A stretch of 64,000 nt of DNA, taken from the NCBI RefSeq assembly GCF_023634025.1, contig NZ_JALJCW010000001.1, positions 586,001-650,000 of the forward strand. The letters run 5' to 3'. How positions within the stretch are numbered: the stretch's first letter is position 1; every line of letters starts with the position of its first letter. The stretch is from Hanstruepera flava (GTDB lineage Bacteria; Bacteroidota; Bacteroidia; Flavobacteriales; Flavobacteriaceae). Positions 1 through 8,896 of the stretch are shown in pieces. Below the pieces are notes generated by a model that saw nothing but the letters and a program-made list of their open reading frames with translations, had not been told where the DNA came from and did not search any database. The translations under genes were made by a program, and so were the position numbers.

Positions 1-710
1 GTTGACAACACACAACTTTGATAATCATTTTGATAAAACTCAAAATCGAAAGCAAAGTTTAAAACACTACTCCAAATATCATCTACATTAAGATTGGTAT
101 CACCAGCAGTATCTCCAAAACTAAATGGTGGGTTAAATGGAATTGATCTCACGCCATATGTATTACTCTCTCCCACCTCGGTATATGTAGCTGACAGAGT
201 GATTGGTGGAATAGTTCCTGTTGCTTGATCAATACAGCCGCCATTGGTAATACAAACATCTCCACTACAATTTATTGAACCTGCACTTGATGTTACATTC
301 ATATCAAAAGACCCGCTACCAGAACTTGTAGTGGATTCAAAAACTCTAATTTCTATAACAGCAGTATCACAATTAGTTGGGTTGGCATTTTCACAAATCT
401 CATAAGTTATATAGTATAATCCAGGAGGGGTATTGGCCGCTATACCAACAAAACCAAATGCTGTATTCAATGTAGTAAAGCCCGTTGGGTCTGGCACTGT
501 TTCAGTCATCGTAAAATTACCTATTGTTGCCACGGTAATAGGTGTGCCGTTAAATAAATCGTTAAAATAAATCCTATCTCCACTTGAATTAGACGGATTC
601 GGGTTATTTGCCCTTCCAACCAAAACATCATCAATCGCGCTTAATTGCGCCCAAGAATTAGATATAACAAATGAGGAAAATAAAAGAAATAATACTGCTA
701 TCTTTTTCAT
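1..710 (-). CDS. Secreted surface protein, 5' part only (runs off the window start)
   Basis: The reading frame begins with ATG at 708-710 and stays open to base 1, giving about 236 residues with no stop, so the 3' part lies outside the window. The N-terminus is a clear signal peptide (MKKIAVLFLLFSSF, then a likely cut after SWA). The mature part is rich in Thr, Asn, Gly and Pro with scattered Cys, as in extracellular beta-sandwich proteins. The last visible residues (FAFDFEFYQNDYQSC) resemble the FxFxFYGxxY segment of large flavobacterial surface proteins that end in a gliding-motility or type IX secretion C-terminal domain. That end is not visible, so type IX export is an inference. It is divergent from folE with a 203-bp gap. 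Confidence 0.7.
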   Translation of the reverse strand, partial: MKKIAVLFLLFSSFVISNSWAQLSAIDDVLVGRANNPNPSNSSGDRIYFNDLFNGTPITVATIGNFTMTETVPDPTGFTTLNTAFGFVGIAANTPPGLYYITYEICENANPTNCDTAVIEIRVFESTTSSGSGSFDMNVTSSAGSINCSGDVCITNGGCIDQATGTIPPITLSATYTEVGESNTYGVRSIPFNPPFSFGDTAGDTNLNVDDIWSSVLNFAFDFEFYQNDYQSCVLS

Positions 711-860
711 AAACAAGAACTTTTAATATTTTTTTTCAGGGCTATATTACTAAAGGGTTAAAGGATTATTAATCCAATATTAATATGAGGCGTGAAAATT
801 AAGAAAAATTTAGGAAAAACGCCTTAATTAATCGATGAAATTAATTGTTTGTTAATACAA

Positions 861-890
861 TGTGCAAAAAAACGGAATTGTGTATCTTTG
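861..890 (+). promoter_or_regulatory. Probable folE promoter
   Basis: TATCTTTG at 883-890 matches the Bacteroidota -7 element TAnnTTTG. The -33 position holds TGTG (861-864) rather than a perfect TTG, with an 18-nt spacer. It would give a leader of about 20 nt before the folE ATG at 914. Confidence 0.5.
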
Positions 891-913
891 CAGACTAATA
901 TATTTTCAATTTC

Positions 914-1591
914 ATGAAATTTAATAATAACATTGAAGATTTGGACGCATTAGGAAATGACCACATAGGCACATCCTCTGACACACCTTTAAGAAAGGAT
1001 GCATTTTCGTTGAGTACAGATGAGAAAATTGATATCATTAAAGACGATGTACGCCATATTATGGAGACGCTTGGACTAGACTTAAATGATGACAGCTTAA
1101 ATGGAACACCTCATCGTGTTGCTAAAATGTTTGTAAAAGAATTATTTGGTGGTTTGGACCCAAAACGCAAACCTAATGCATCAACATTTGAGAATAAATA
1201 CAAATACGGTGAAATGCTTGTTGAGAAAAACATTACAGTTTATTCCACTTGCGAACACCACTTGTTACCAATAGTAGGTAAAGCGCACGTGGCATATATT
1301 TCCCATGGAACAGTTGTTGGCCTTTCGAAAATGAACAGAATTGTTGACTATTATGCGAAAAGGCCACAGGTACAAGAGCGATTAACCATTCAAATTGTAA
1401 AAGAGCTTCAAGAAGTCTTACAGACCGAAGATGTTGCTTGCGTTATTGATGCGAAACACTTATGTGTAAATTCAAGAGGCATTAGAGATACTGAAAGTAG
1501 TACGGTAACTTCAGAATTTGGAGGTAAATTCAAAGAAAAGGAAACACGTCGCGAATTTTTAGACTACATCAAGTTAGACACTCAATTCTAA
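914..1591 (+). CDS. folE: GTP cyclohydrolase I (type IA)
   Basis: This enzyme converts GTP to 7,8-dihydroneopterin triphosphate, the first step of tetrahydrofolate synthesis, in the cytoplasm. The 225 residues have a typical length. The zinc and active-site motif STCEHHLLP has Cys113 and His116, and KHLCVNSRG supplies Cys184; these correspond to the Cys/His/Cys zinc ligands of the FolE family. The [10 protein letters not shown] motif of the N-terminal helical part is also present. The first 30 residues are a variable extension. cysS follows after 22 bp in the same direction, so co-transcription is likely. Other folate genes in the window (folD, folC) are unlinked. Confidence 0.96.
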   Translation: MKFNNNIEDLDALGNDHIGTSSDTPLRKDAFSLSTDEKIDIIKDDVRHIMETLGLDLNDDSLNGTPHRVAKMFVKELFGGLDPKRKPNASTFENKYKYGEMLVEKNITVYSTCEHHLLPIVGKAHVAYISHGTVVGLSKMNRIVDYYAKRPQVQERLTIQIVKELQEVLQTEDVACVIDAKHLCVNSRGIRDTESSTVTSEFGGKFKEKETRREFLDYIKLDTQF

Positions 1592-1613
1592 TAAAATAGC
1601 ATTTACTCATCTC

Positions 1614-3095
1614 ATGCAATTATTTAAGCAGCAAGACATAAAAATATACAACACGTTAAGTGGTGAAAAAGAACATTTTAAACCATTAATCGATGGTTAC
1701 GTTGGTATGTATGTTTGTGGCCCTACGGTTTATAGTAATGTGCATTTAGGTAATGTTAGAACATTTATGTCTTTTGACATGATATTCAGATATTTTAGAC
1801 ATTTAGGCTACAAAGTGCGTTATGTTCGAAATATTACGGATGCTGGACACCTTGAAGATGATGCCGATGTTGGAGAGGATAAAATCACAAAAAAAGCACG
1901 ATTAGAATCTATAGAACCTATGGAAATCGTCCAGCGTTATACTGTTGATTTTCATAATGTATTACGAATACTTAATTTTCTTCCGCCAAGCATTGAGCCT
2001 ACTGCAACAGGTCATATTATTGAGCAAATAGAACTTATTCAAACCATTATTGACAACGGTTTTGCCTATGTTATTAATGGCTCTGTTTATTTTGATGTTC
2101 ACAAATATAATGAGTCTCATGAGTACGGCATTTTGAGCAAACGTAAGCTTGACGATTTAATTCATAATACACGTGCTTTAGATGGCCAAAGTGACAAAAA
2201 GAATCCACAAGATTTTGCCTTATGGAAAAAAGCAGAACCTAGTCATATTATGCGTTGGCCTTCACCTTGGAGTGATGGTTTTCCAGGTTGGCATTTGGAA
2301 TGTACGGCCATGAGTACTAAATATTTAGGCGAGCAATTTGATATTCACGGTGGTGGAATGGACTTAAAATTCCCACATCATGAATGTGAGATTGCACAAA
2401 ATCAAGCCGCTAAAAACCAATCACCAGTTAAATACTGGATGCATGCCAATATGCTAGAGCTAAATGGATCCAGAATGAGTAAATCAACTGGAAATTATAT
2501 TAATCCTGCTGAATTATTCTCTGGCGACAATGATATTATGTCTAAAGGCTTTGCTCCTGGTGTTATTCGTTTTTTTATGATGCAAGCGGCTTACAGAAGT
2601 GTTTTAGATTTAACCAATGATGGCTTATTGGCCGCTGAAAAAGGTTATAACAGGTTAATAGATGCTATTAACTTATTAGAAAAACTAAAATCATCATCAT
2701 CATCATCAATTAATGTTTCTGACTGGAAACAAAAATGTTACGATGCTATGAATGATGATTTCAATACGCCAATATTGATTGCCAATCTCTTTGAGGCCGT
2801 TAAATACATTAATCAAATAAAGGACGGAAAATCTACTATAACTCCTGAAGATTTAAAACTATTAAAAGAGACCATTAACACTTTTACTTTTGATATTTTA
2901 GGTCTGGAAAACACATCAAAAACCGAAAATAATTCTGATAAATTATCTGGCGCAGTTGAACTTTTAATTAAAATGCGTCAAGAAGCTCGAGCCAATAGAG
3001 ATTTTGCTTTGTCAGATAAAATTAGAGACGAATTAGCTGCAGCAGGCATACAACTTAACGATAGTCGAGAAGGCACAACGTTTTCCATCAATTAA
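1614..3095 (+). CDS. cysS: Cysteinyl-tRNA synthetase
   Basis: It charges tRNA-Cys with cysteine using ATP. The 493 residues form a class I synthetase: [16 protein letters not shown] near residue 33-47 holds the zinc-binding Cys and the HIGH-type motif (HLGN). GWHLECTAM and HHECEIAQ supply the further zinc ligands, and RMSKSTGN near 287 is the KMSKS loop. The C-terminal DALR-type helical domain ends the protein. A run of TCA codons at about 2694-2708 encodes five serines in a row in the linker, a small in-frame microsatellite. The ATG at 1614 gives the conserved N-terminus. yidD starts 3 bp after the stop. Confidence 0.97.
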   Translation: MQLFKQQDIKIYNTLSGEKEHFKPLIDGYVGMYVCGPTVYSNVHLGNVRTFMSFDMIFRYFRHLGYKVRYVRNITDAGHLEDDADVGEDKITKKARLESIEPMEIVQRYTVDFHNVLRILNFLPPSIEPTATGHIIEQIELIQTIIDNGFAYVINGSVYFDVHKYNESHEYGILSKRKLDDLIHNTRALDGQSDKKNPQDFALWKKAEPSHIMRWPSPWSDGFPGWHLECTAMSTKYLGEQFDIHGGGMDLKFPHHECEIAQNQAAKNQSPVKYWMHANMLELNGSRMSKSTGNYINPAELFSGDNDIMSKGFAPGVIRFFMMQAAYRSVLDLTNDGLLAAEKGYNRLIDAINLLEKLKSSSSSSINVSDWKQKCYDAMNDDFNTPILIANLFEAVKYINQIKDGKSTITPEDLKLLKETINTFTFDILGLENTSKTENNSDKLSGAVELLIKMRQEARANRDFALSDKIRDELAAAGIQLNDSREGTTFSIN

Positions 3096-3097
3096 TT

Positions 3098-3334
3098 ATG
3101 AAAAAGATTTTAATTACACCTTTTCTATTTTTAATTAAAATCTATCAAACATTAATATCACCTCTTACACCAGCTAGTTGCAGGTTTCAGCCAACGTGTT
3201 CTCATTATTCTAAAGAAGCTTTATTGAAACACGGCTTGTGGAAAGGTGGAGGCTTGGCGCTAAAAAGGATTTTTAGTTGTCATCCTTGGGGGCGCAGCGG
3301 TTACGATCCTGTTCCTGAAAAGGATGACAACTAA
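3098..3334 (+). CDS. yidD: Membrane protein insertion efficiency factor YidD
   Basis: YidD is a small membrane-associated protein that assists YidC-dependent insertion of membrane proteins. The 78 residues carry the family signature: an N-terminal amphipathic segment, [24 protein letters not shown] with its conserved cysteines, and [16 protein letters not shown]. The gene lies 3 bp after cysS and is probably co-transcribed. The 3' end is odd. A second, diverged copy of the last 13 codons of the conserved tail stands 120 bp downstream in the same frame, and the last codons of the gene form a perfect inverted repeat with codons about 50 nt upstream. The present C-terminus (EKDDN) therefore looks like the product of a rearrangement; the ancestral end was probably more like EKLDKK. 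Confidence 0.93.
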   Translation: MKKILITPFLFLIKIYQTLISPLTPASCRFQPTCSHYSKEALLKHGLWKGGGLALKRIFSCHPWGRSGYDPVPEKDDN

Positions 3335-3338
3335 AAAT
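3269..3338. repeat. Perfect 19-bp inverted repeat in the 3' end of yidD
   Basis: The arm at 3269-3287 (ATTTTTAGTTGTCATCCTT) is the exact reverse complement of 3320-3338, with a 32-nt loop. Both arms lie in or against coding sequence, and the second covers the yidD stop codon. The hairpin is too long-looped for an ordinary terminator. It looks like an inverted copy made by template switching, or an end of a small palindromic element. Confidence 0.85.
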
Positions 3339-3442
3339 TTCCCACGCGCCTGCTCGCCCTATCTCTAAAAATGTACACTGTACATTTTCTTAACGTTCTG
3401 TCGCCTTGGGGATGCAGCGGTTACGATCCTGTTCCTGAAAAG
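3284..3442 (+). repeat. Direct repeat of the yidD tail, 39 nt, 120 bp apart
   Basis: Bases 3284-3322 and 3404-3442 match at 37 of 39 positions; the only differences are at 3292-3293 against 3412-3413. The 120-bp offset is a multiple of three, so both copies are in the yidD frame. The segment between them (about 3339-3403) is richer in G and C than its surroundings and contains the palindrome AAAATGTACA-C-TGTACATTTT (3368-3388). Confidence 0.85.
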
Positions 3443-3457
3443 CTTGATAAAAAATAA
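3404..3457 (+). pseudogene. Orphaned copy of the yidD C-terminus
   Basis: In the yidD frame these 18 codons read [17 protein letters not shown] and a stop. They match the family's conserved C-terminal motif better than the tail now attached to yidD. The fragment has no start codon and is cut off from yidD by the TAA at 3332-3334. It is probably the original 3' end, displaced by the 120-bp duplication or insertion. Confidence 0.7.
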
Positions 3458-3528
3458 CATATCATTATATTTCATTGCTTTCGTTTCCGTTTTCAATTGT
3501 ATATATTTACTTCGCTAAATAATAATCT

Positions 3529-4455
3529 ATGTATTTATTAAAATTCGATTGGAACCCTATTACTGGTATTGATATTGCCGGTAATTTTAAATTACATTTT
3601 TACAGTGTTATGTGGATAGTTGCCTTCCTTTTAGGTTGGTATATTATGAAACGTATTTTCACAAGAGAAAAGATAAATTTAGATTATTTAGATCCGTTAT
3701 TTATTTATACCGTTTTGGCCACAATGCTGGGAGCAAGACTTGGACATGTTCTATTTTATCAATCGGAGTTAATATCTCAAGATTTTTTTAGCATCTTCCT
3801 GCCTTTTAGGTTCAATCCAGAATTTGAGTTTACTGGATTTCAAGGATTGGCAAGCCATGGTGCTGCCATAGGAATTATAATCGGAATGTATTTATACCGA
3901 AGAAAATATAAGTACAAATCGCTGATGTGGATATTAGATCGTGTTGTGATTCCAGTAGCTTCTGGTGCTATTTTTATTAGAATTGGAAATTTTATTAATT
4001 CTGAAATCATTGGAAAGGTAACCGATTCGGCTTTTGGCGTCCGCTTTATTCAGGATTTTTATGGCAAGCGTCAAATTGTGGCAGAAACAGGTATACAGGA
4101 TTATAAAGATGCCTATGCAGCTGTTACCAAGAACCCACAATTTCAGAATTTGCTCGACGCTGTTCCGTATAGACATCCTGCACAATTGTACGAATCTTTC
4201 TGCTATATTTTTGTCTTTCTAATTTTATGGTATATATACACTAAAACACAGAAAAGCGAGCAAACCGGATTTTTATTTGGAGCCTTTTTAGTGATGCTAT
4301 GGACTATACGATTTTTTGTAGAGTTCGTAAAAGAGCCTCAAGGCGAAGAATATATTACTATGATGGGATTAAACACCGGACAAATGTTGAGTATTCCATT
4401 TATAATCATAGGACTCTACTTTATGTTTATTTACAAACCTAAAACCAAGTCATAA
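3529..4455 (+). CDS. lgt: Prolipoprotein diacylglyceryl transferase
   Basis: Lgt transfers diacylglycerol from phosphatidylglycerol to the lipobox cysteine of prolipoproteins in the inner membrane. The 308 residues are strongly hydrophobic with about seven membrane segments. Family motifs are visible: GARLGHVLFY near residue 67, SHGAAIGI near 108 with the conserved His, RIGNFINSEIIG near 151 (the Lgt signature with Arg and Asn), and HPAQLYES near 208. The many lipoproteins in this window would be its substrates. The DUF192 gene begins 6 bp downstream. The 194-bp gap upstream contains the yidD relic. Confidence 0.96.
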   Translation: MYLLKFDWNPITGIDIAGNFKLHFYSVMWIVAFLLGWYIMKRIFTREKINLDYLDPLFIYTVLATMLGARLGHVLFYQSELISQDFFSIFLPFRFNPEFEFTGFQGLASHGAAIGIIIGMYLYRRKYKYKSLMWILDRVVIPVASGAIFIRIGNFINSEIIGKVTDSAFGVRFIQDFYGKRQIVAETGIQDYKDAYAAVTKNPQFQNLLDAVPYRHPAQLYESFCYIFVFLILWYIYTKTQKSEQTGFLFGAFLVMLWTIRFFVEFVKEPQGEEYITMMGLNTGQMLSIPFIIIGLYFMFIYKPKTKS

Positions 4456-4460
4456 TTTCA

Positions 4461-4958
4461 ATGATTCGTAAGTATTTTAAAGTTGTTTGTTTATCCTTTG
4501 GTATTTCAATGTTCACGGCAACTACGTCTTGCAAAGAGGAAAAAAAATCTGTTAAACAAACTAAGGTTTCTTTTAAAAAAGAAGGTGAATTACAACTTAT
4601 GAAAGCAGTAAACGATTCTGTTATTGCTGAATTAGATATTGAAATAGCCGACAATGATTATGAAACACAAACCGGACTTATGTATCGTGAATCCATGGAA
4701 GTAAATCGTGGTATGCTGTTTATTTTTCCCGATTCAAGACCACGTTCATTTTACATGAAGAACACCAAAATACCTTTAGATTTAATTTACCTTGACACCG
4801 ATAAAACCGTGGTTAGTTTTCAAGAAAATGCAAAACCTTTTGATGAAAGCTCTTTACCTTCTAATGCACCTGCTAAATATGTATTAGAAGTCAATGCAGG
4901 TTTAGTTAAGCAATGGCATTTAGAAGTTGGCGACAAAATGATCTTTACAAAAGATTAA
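4461..4958 (+). CDS. DUF192 family lipoprotein
   Basis: The 165-residue protein starts with a lipoprotein signal peptide ending in a lipobox (ATTSC, Cys at about 28). The rest is a DUF192 domain, recognisable by TGLMYRESMEVNRGMLFIFP, SFYMKNTKIPLDLIYLD and the late VLEVNAGLVKQWHLEVGD. The family's biochemical role is not established. It follows lgt by 6 bp and is followed by a strong terminator, so it ends a lgt-DUF192 unit. Confidence 0.88.
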   Translation: MIRKYFKVVCLSFGISMFTATTSCKEEKKSVKQTKVSFKKEGELQLMKAVNDSVIAELDIEIADNDYETQTGLMYRESMEVNRGMLFIFPDSRPRSFYMKNTKIPLDLIYLDTDKTVVSFQENAKPFDESSLPSNAPAKYVLEVNAGLVKQWHLEVGDKMIFTKD

Positions 4959-4969
4959 ATAAGAAATAG

Positions 4970-5019
4970 AACAATAAAAAAAGCCTTTTTGATAATTCAA
5001 AAAGGCTTTTTTTATTGTT
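4970..5019. terminator. Bidirectional terminator between the DUF192 gene and secDF
   Basis: Arms 4970-4992 and 4997-5019 are perfect reverse complements (23 bp, core AAGCCTTTTTGA) around a 4-nt loop. Runs of A and T on both sides serve both convergent transcripts. Confidence 0.9.
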
Positions 5020-5033
5020 ATTTGAAAACAGGC

Positions 5034-8000
5034 TTATGCCTGTTCTTCTTCCTCAACTTCTTTTACTTTGTGCTTTAAGGCTTCTTTAGCATCACCTTTC
5101 TTAACCGAATCATACATTAATGGTGTAGCAATAAACATAGATGAGTATGTACCTACTATAACACCAACAATTAAGGCAAACATAAATCCTCTAATGGAAT
5201 CACCTCCAAATACAAAGATTGAAAGTAACACTACCAAAGTAGTTAAAGAGGTGTTTAATGTTCTACTTAGTGTACTGCTTAATGACGAGTTAATAACCTT
5301 ATTAAACGGCCATGACGAGTGCTCATTAAAGAATTCCCTAATTCTATCGAACACAACAACCGTATCGTTCAACGAATAACCAATAACTGTAAGTATTGCA
5401 GCTATAAACGCTTGATCTATTTCCATACTAAATGGCATGTACTTATAAGTTAACGAGAACACACCCAATACAATTAATACATCATGGAAAACCGCAGCAA
5501 CGGCTCCTAACGAGAATTGCCATCTTTTAAATCGGAATAAGATGTACAGGAATACTACAATTAAAGAACCTAAAATGGCTAAATAAGATGCATTCTTGAT
5601 ATCATCAGCAATTGTAGGGCTCACTTTGTAATATTTCATTAAACCAATTGTTTTGGCCTCATCATCACTAATGAACTCTTCATAAGACAACCCATCAAAA
5701 TAGGGCTGTAACTCGTTATATAATGTAGTTCTTATTTCTTCATCTACTGCATTATCAGTTTCGTTTACCTTGTACTTTGTTGTAATCTTTAATTGATTGG
5801 CACTTCCAAAAGTTTTTGCCTCTGCACTTCCAAAAGCATCAGATAAGGCTGATGAAATTTCATTAGCACTTACATCTTGAGCAAAGCGTACCTGATACGT
5901 ACGACCTCCTACAAAATCTACACCTTGGTCTAAACCATTTGTAAATAACGAGCCTAAACTCAATAATATTAAAGCTCCAGAAATAATGTAAGCGGCTTTC
6001 CTTTTCTTAAGAAAATTGATATTAATATTTCTGAAAAGGTTTTTGGTAATAGCAGTACTAAAATCTAAAGTTCCGCCTCTTTCAGCATACCAATCTACTA
6101 ACAACCTAGTGATGAAAATAGCAGTAAATAACGATGTACCAATACCGATTAATAATGTTGTTGCAAAACCTTTAATTGGCCCTGTACCGAATATAAATAG
6201 AATAAGAGCAGTTAAGCCTGTTGTGATGTTGGCATCTAAAATAGAAGACAAGGCATTACTAAATCCATCAGCAATAGATTCCTTCATACCTTTACCTTTA
6301 GCCAATTCTTCACGTATACGTTCAAAAATAAGCACGTTGGCATCCACAGACATACCAATTGTTAATACAATACCTGCAATACCTGGCAATGTTAAAACAG
6401 CTCCTAACCCTGATAACACACCAAAGATTAAAACGATATTAAACAACATGGCAATATCAGCAAACAAACCTGCTTTACCGTAGTATAAGAACATCCAAAC
6501 CAATACAACACCTAATGCGATTAAGAATGACATTTTACCGCTGTCAATAGCCTCTTGTCCTAACGATGGCCCAACAACTTCTCCTTGAATAATATCTGCA
6601 GAAGCCGGTAATTTACCAGCACGTAATACGTTAGCTAAATCGGTTGCTTCATTTAATGTAAAACTACCTGAAATAGACGAGTTACCTCCTGAAATTGCTC
6701 CTGTAGTTACACCTGGAGCAGAATATACAACGTTATCTAAAACAATAGCTATTTGAGAACCTTGGGTAAAGGCTTTCCCAGTCATTTCTTCCCAGATTTT
6801 CGCGCCTTTAGCATTCATCTGCATAGACACATTTGGCTTTCCAACTGCATCATACTCTTGACGAGCATCTGTAACCACAGCTCCACTTAATGGTGGTACG
6901 TTATCACGGTTTCCAATTAAAGCATATAGCTCAACTACTTCGCTATCTTTAGCTGGTTTTCCAAATACAAACTTTACAAAACGTTGCTCTGCTGGTAATA
7001 ACGATCGTACTTGAGGCATATTCAAGTACTCCATTACTTGCTCCTTGTCTTTAATATTAACTATAGCTAATGCAGCAGGATCTGGCGATTGGAACAACAA
7101 ATCACGAAGTGGATTAACCTCAACTGCAGTAGAATCTGGATCTGCTCCTAATAAATCTTCAATGGCATCATCTTCAGAATCTTGAGGTTCTTCATCAACA
7201 ACCTCTTCTTTTTCTGGAGTTTGCATGTCTTTAAGAACATTGTTAGCTTCAACTAAAAAAGGACCAAATAAATCGCGTTTGTAAACTTCCCAAAACTCTA
7301 ATTGAGCCGTACTCTGTAATAACTTAATAGCACGTTCTTTATCTTTTACACCTGGCAATTCTACTAAAATACGACCAGAGTTTCCTAAACGCTGGATACT
7401 TGGTGACGTAACACCAAACTCATCAATACGTTTACGAAGTACTTCAAAAGCTGAAACGATTGATTCATCAATTTTACGCTCGATAATTGGCTTAACCTCA
7501 TCGTCTGTCATTGAGCCTTCTATCTCACCATCTAGCGCTCTTGTGTAAAAAATATCTGGAGAGGCTAATTTGGTGTCGCCTTTAATGTTATCAAACGCAA
7601 CATAAAAATCCTCTAAAAATGTATTCTGACTATTCTTTTGTATTTCTTCAGCATCATCTAAAGCTTTATTAAAAACAGGGTCTTTACTATAGTTAGCAAG
7701 ACCTTTCAAGATATCTTTTACAGAAACTTGTAAAATAACACTTACACCACCTTTTAGATCTAAACCTAAATTCATGGCGTTTTCTTTTACTTCATTGTAG
7801 GTGTAATTTGCGATTCCTAAATTAAAAACTTCTTCGTTTGCTATAGAATCTAAATACTTACGTTCTTTTACTTCATCGCCATTAGAAACCACTTGAGCAG
7901 CTTCCTCAATACTATTTGCTTTGAATGTAAAAGACAGCTGATAAATACTTACCAAACCGAACAAAACAGCAAATAGTTTTACTAATCCTTTATTTTGCAT
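5034..8000 (-). CDS. secDF: Protein translocase subunit SecDF (fused)
   Basis: SecD and SecF use the proton-motive force to pull secreted proteins out of the Sec channel on the periplasmic side. Here they are one polypeptide of 988 residues, the usual Bacteroidota form. The first membrane helix is at about 7-25, followed by a large periplasmic head. The P1-type fold includes VLRKRIDEFGVTSPSIQRLG, and a variable acidic insert lies near 260-295. The SecD membrane block follows at about 490-620 (GMSVDANVLIFERIREE). The SecF half begins near 660, with GVDFVGGRTYQVRF and GYSLNDTVVVFDRIREFF. The acidic tail KEVEEEEQA is typical. It has its own probable promoter. Confidence 0.97.
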   Translation of the reverse strand: MQNKGLVKLFAVLFGLVSIYQLSFTFKANSIEEAAQVVSNGDEVKERKYLDSIANEEVFNLGIANYTYNEVKENAMNLGLDLKGGVSVILQVSVKDILKGLANYSKDPVFNKALDDAEEIQKNSQNTFLEDFYVAFDNIKGDTKLASPDIFYTRALDGEIEGSMTDDEVKPIIERKIDESIVSAFEVLRKRIDEFGVTSPSIQRLGNSGRILVELPGVKDKERAIKLLQSTAQLEFWEVYKRDLFGPFLVEANNVLKDMQTPEKEEVVDEEPQDSEDDAIEDLLGADPDSTAVEVNPLRDLLFQSPDPAALAIVNIKDKEQVMEYLNMPQVRSLLPAEQRFVKFVFGKPAKDSEVVELYALIGNRDNVPPLSGAVVTDARQEYDAVGKPNVSMQMNAKGAKIWEEMTGKAFTQGSQIAIVLDNVVYSAPGVTTGAISGGNSSISGSFTLNEATDLANVLRAGKLPASADIIQGEVVGPSLGQEAIDSGKMSFLIALGVVLVWMFLYYGKAGLFADIAMLFNIVLIFGVLSGLGAVLTLPGIAGIVLTIGMSVDANVLIFERIREELAKGKGMKESIADGFSNALSSILDANITTGLTALILFIFGTGPIKGFATTLLIGIGTSLFTAIFITRLLVDWYAERGGTLDFSTAITKNLFRNININFLKKRKAAYIISGALILLSLGSLFTNGLDQGVDFVGGRTYQVRFAQDVSANEISSALSDAFGSAEAKTFGSANQLKITTKYKVNETDNAVDEEIRTTLYNELQPYFDGLSYEEFISDDEAKTIGLMKYYKVSPTIADDIKNASYLAILGSLIVVFLYILFRFKRWQFSLGAVAAVFHDVLIVLGVFSLTYKYMPFSMEIDQAFIAAILTVIGYSLNDTVVVFDRIREFFNEHSSWPFNKVINSSLSSTLSRTLNTSLTTLVVLLSIFVFGGDSIRGFMFALIVGVIVGTYSSMFIATPLMYDSVKKGDAKEALKHKVKEVEEEEQA

Positions 8001-8040
8001 TGTTATTGATTTTTATGTGTCAAATTTTTTAAAAAACGAG

Positions 8041-8071
8041 CAAATATAGAACTTACCGTATAATTTGACAA
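8041..8071 (-). promoter_or_regulatory. Probable secDF promoter
   Basis: On the minus strand TTG (8069-8071), a 20-nt spacer and TATATTTG (8041-8048) match the Bacteroidota housekeeping consensus. The leader would be about 35 nt. Confidence 0.65.
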
Positions 8072-8181
8072 TTATTTTTTTATGAATAAACTATTGATTG
8101 ATTTGCCTTTCAAATGCTTTTAGAAAGGCTTCTTAAAATTTAATTTTAAGCTTATGGAGTTAATTGGGAATTTTTTCCGTG

Positions 8182-8802
8182 TTATGAATTCCCTATTCTG
8201 TTAGGACCAGCCCTTACTTCTGGTATGACATAGGAATTATTATCTATTGAAATACTGATAGCACTCCATTTCTTGAATGATACCTGTATTAAAAATTCTT
8301 CGTTTTGATTGTTTAAAACCGATGAAGCATATAACGAATTAGGATCGTAATATCTATCGCTTTCTGTTTTTTTAATTACTATACAACCATCAAACCCAGA
8401 GTTATAATCATTTCCGGTTTGAATTTCAAAAATGTCTAAATTGTAATTACCCTGTTTGTTTCCATCTGAATCTTCTTCAACTGGTTTTTTTTCGGGATAG
8501 TTTAGATGTAATCGCTTTTCTTTAGAAAGGACCTCCCTAACACTTGCTACATCTACATGACTGTAATACGTAATAACAAGTTTACCTTGATTTTCATGCT
8601 TAACCTGAATATTATCTACCCCTAAATCGCTTAACTGATTTTTTACAATAGAAATGGTATTTCTAGCTTCAAGCGAGTTAGAATCTATATTGGTGAAATG
8701 CAACACCAATTCCTGATTAGCATTTGCGGTTTGCTGTTGACTAACAACACCTACAAATGTTAGGAATAGTATTAGTATATAAATGTGCAATCGGGTTTTC
8801 AC
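8182..8802 (-). CDS. Small secreted protein with a possible SecD P1-like fold
   Basis: I do not recognise a named family. The 206 residues begin with a GTG codon and an N-terminal signal peptide (hydrophobic core YILILFLTFVGVV). The segment from about 45 to 100 (ISIVKNQLSDLGVDNIQVKH, then LVITYYSHVDVASVREVL) has the same pattern as the periplasmic P1 region of the neighbouring SecDF: helix, a GV turn, strand, strand, helix. That suggests a ferredoxin-like fold and possibly a link with SecDF. The C-terminal half is an unassigned beta-rich region. A TAnnTTTG box at 8807-8814 is so close that the transcript may be leaderless; it also means the GTG start is plausible. Confidence 0.7.
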   Translation of the reverse strand: MKTRLHIYILILFLTFVGVVSQQQTANANQELVLHFTNIDSNSLEARNTISIVKNQLSDLGVDNIQVKHENQGKLVITYYSHVDVASVREVLSKEKRLHLNYPEKKPVEEDSDGNKQGNYNLDIFEIQTGNDYNSGFDGCIVIKKTESDRYYDPNSLYASSVLNNQNEEFLIQVSFKKWSAISISIDNNSYVIPEVRAGPNRIGNS

Positions 8803-8820
8803 GCGCCAAATATAAAAAAA

Positions 8821-8848
8821 ATAAAGACTGTATTGCTACAGTCTTTAT
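8821..8848 (-). terminator. Terminator after the DUF4412-like gene
   Basis: ATAAAGACTGTA (8821-8832) pairs perfectly with 8837-8848 around a 4-nt loop. Read on the minus strand it is followed by a T-rich run (complement of 8811-8820). Confidence 0.8.
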
Positions 8849-8896
8849 ATAATTATATCTGTTATATCTCGTAATACAACGTTTTTGGTAGTAAAA

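Noticed and set aside
763..775. GGATTATTAATCC palindrome upstream of folE
   Set aside because: A short 6-bp stem in an AT-rich divergent gap; expected by chance and not placed as an operator to either gene.
2690..2710. TCA repeat in cysS as a phase-variation tract
   Set aside because: The unit is three bases, so length change keeps the frame; it only varies a serine run in a linker.
6016..6483. 155-codon open frame opposite secDF
   Set aside because: A shadow of the SecD membrane segments with no start signal or family match.
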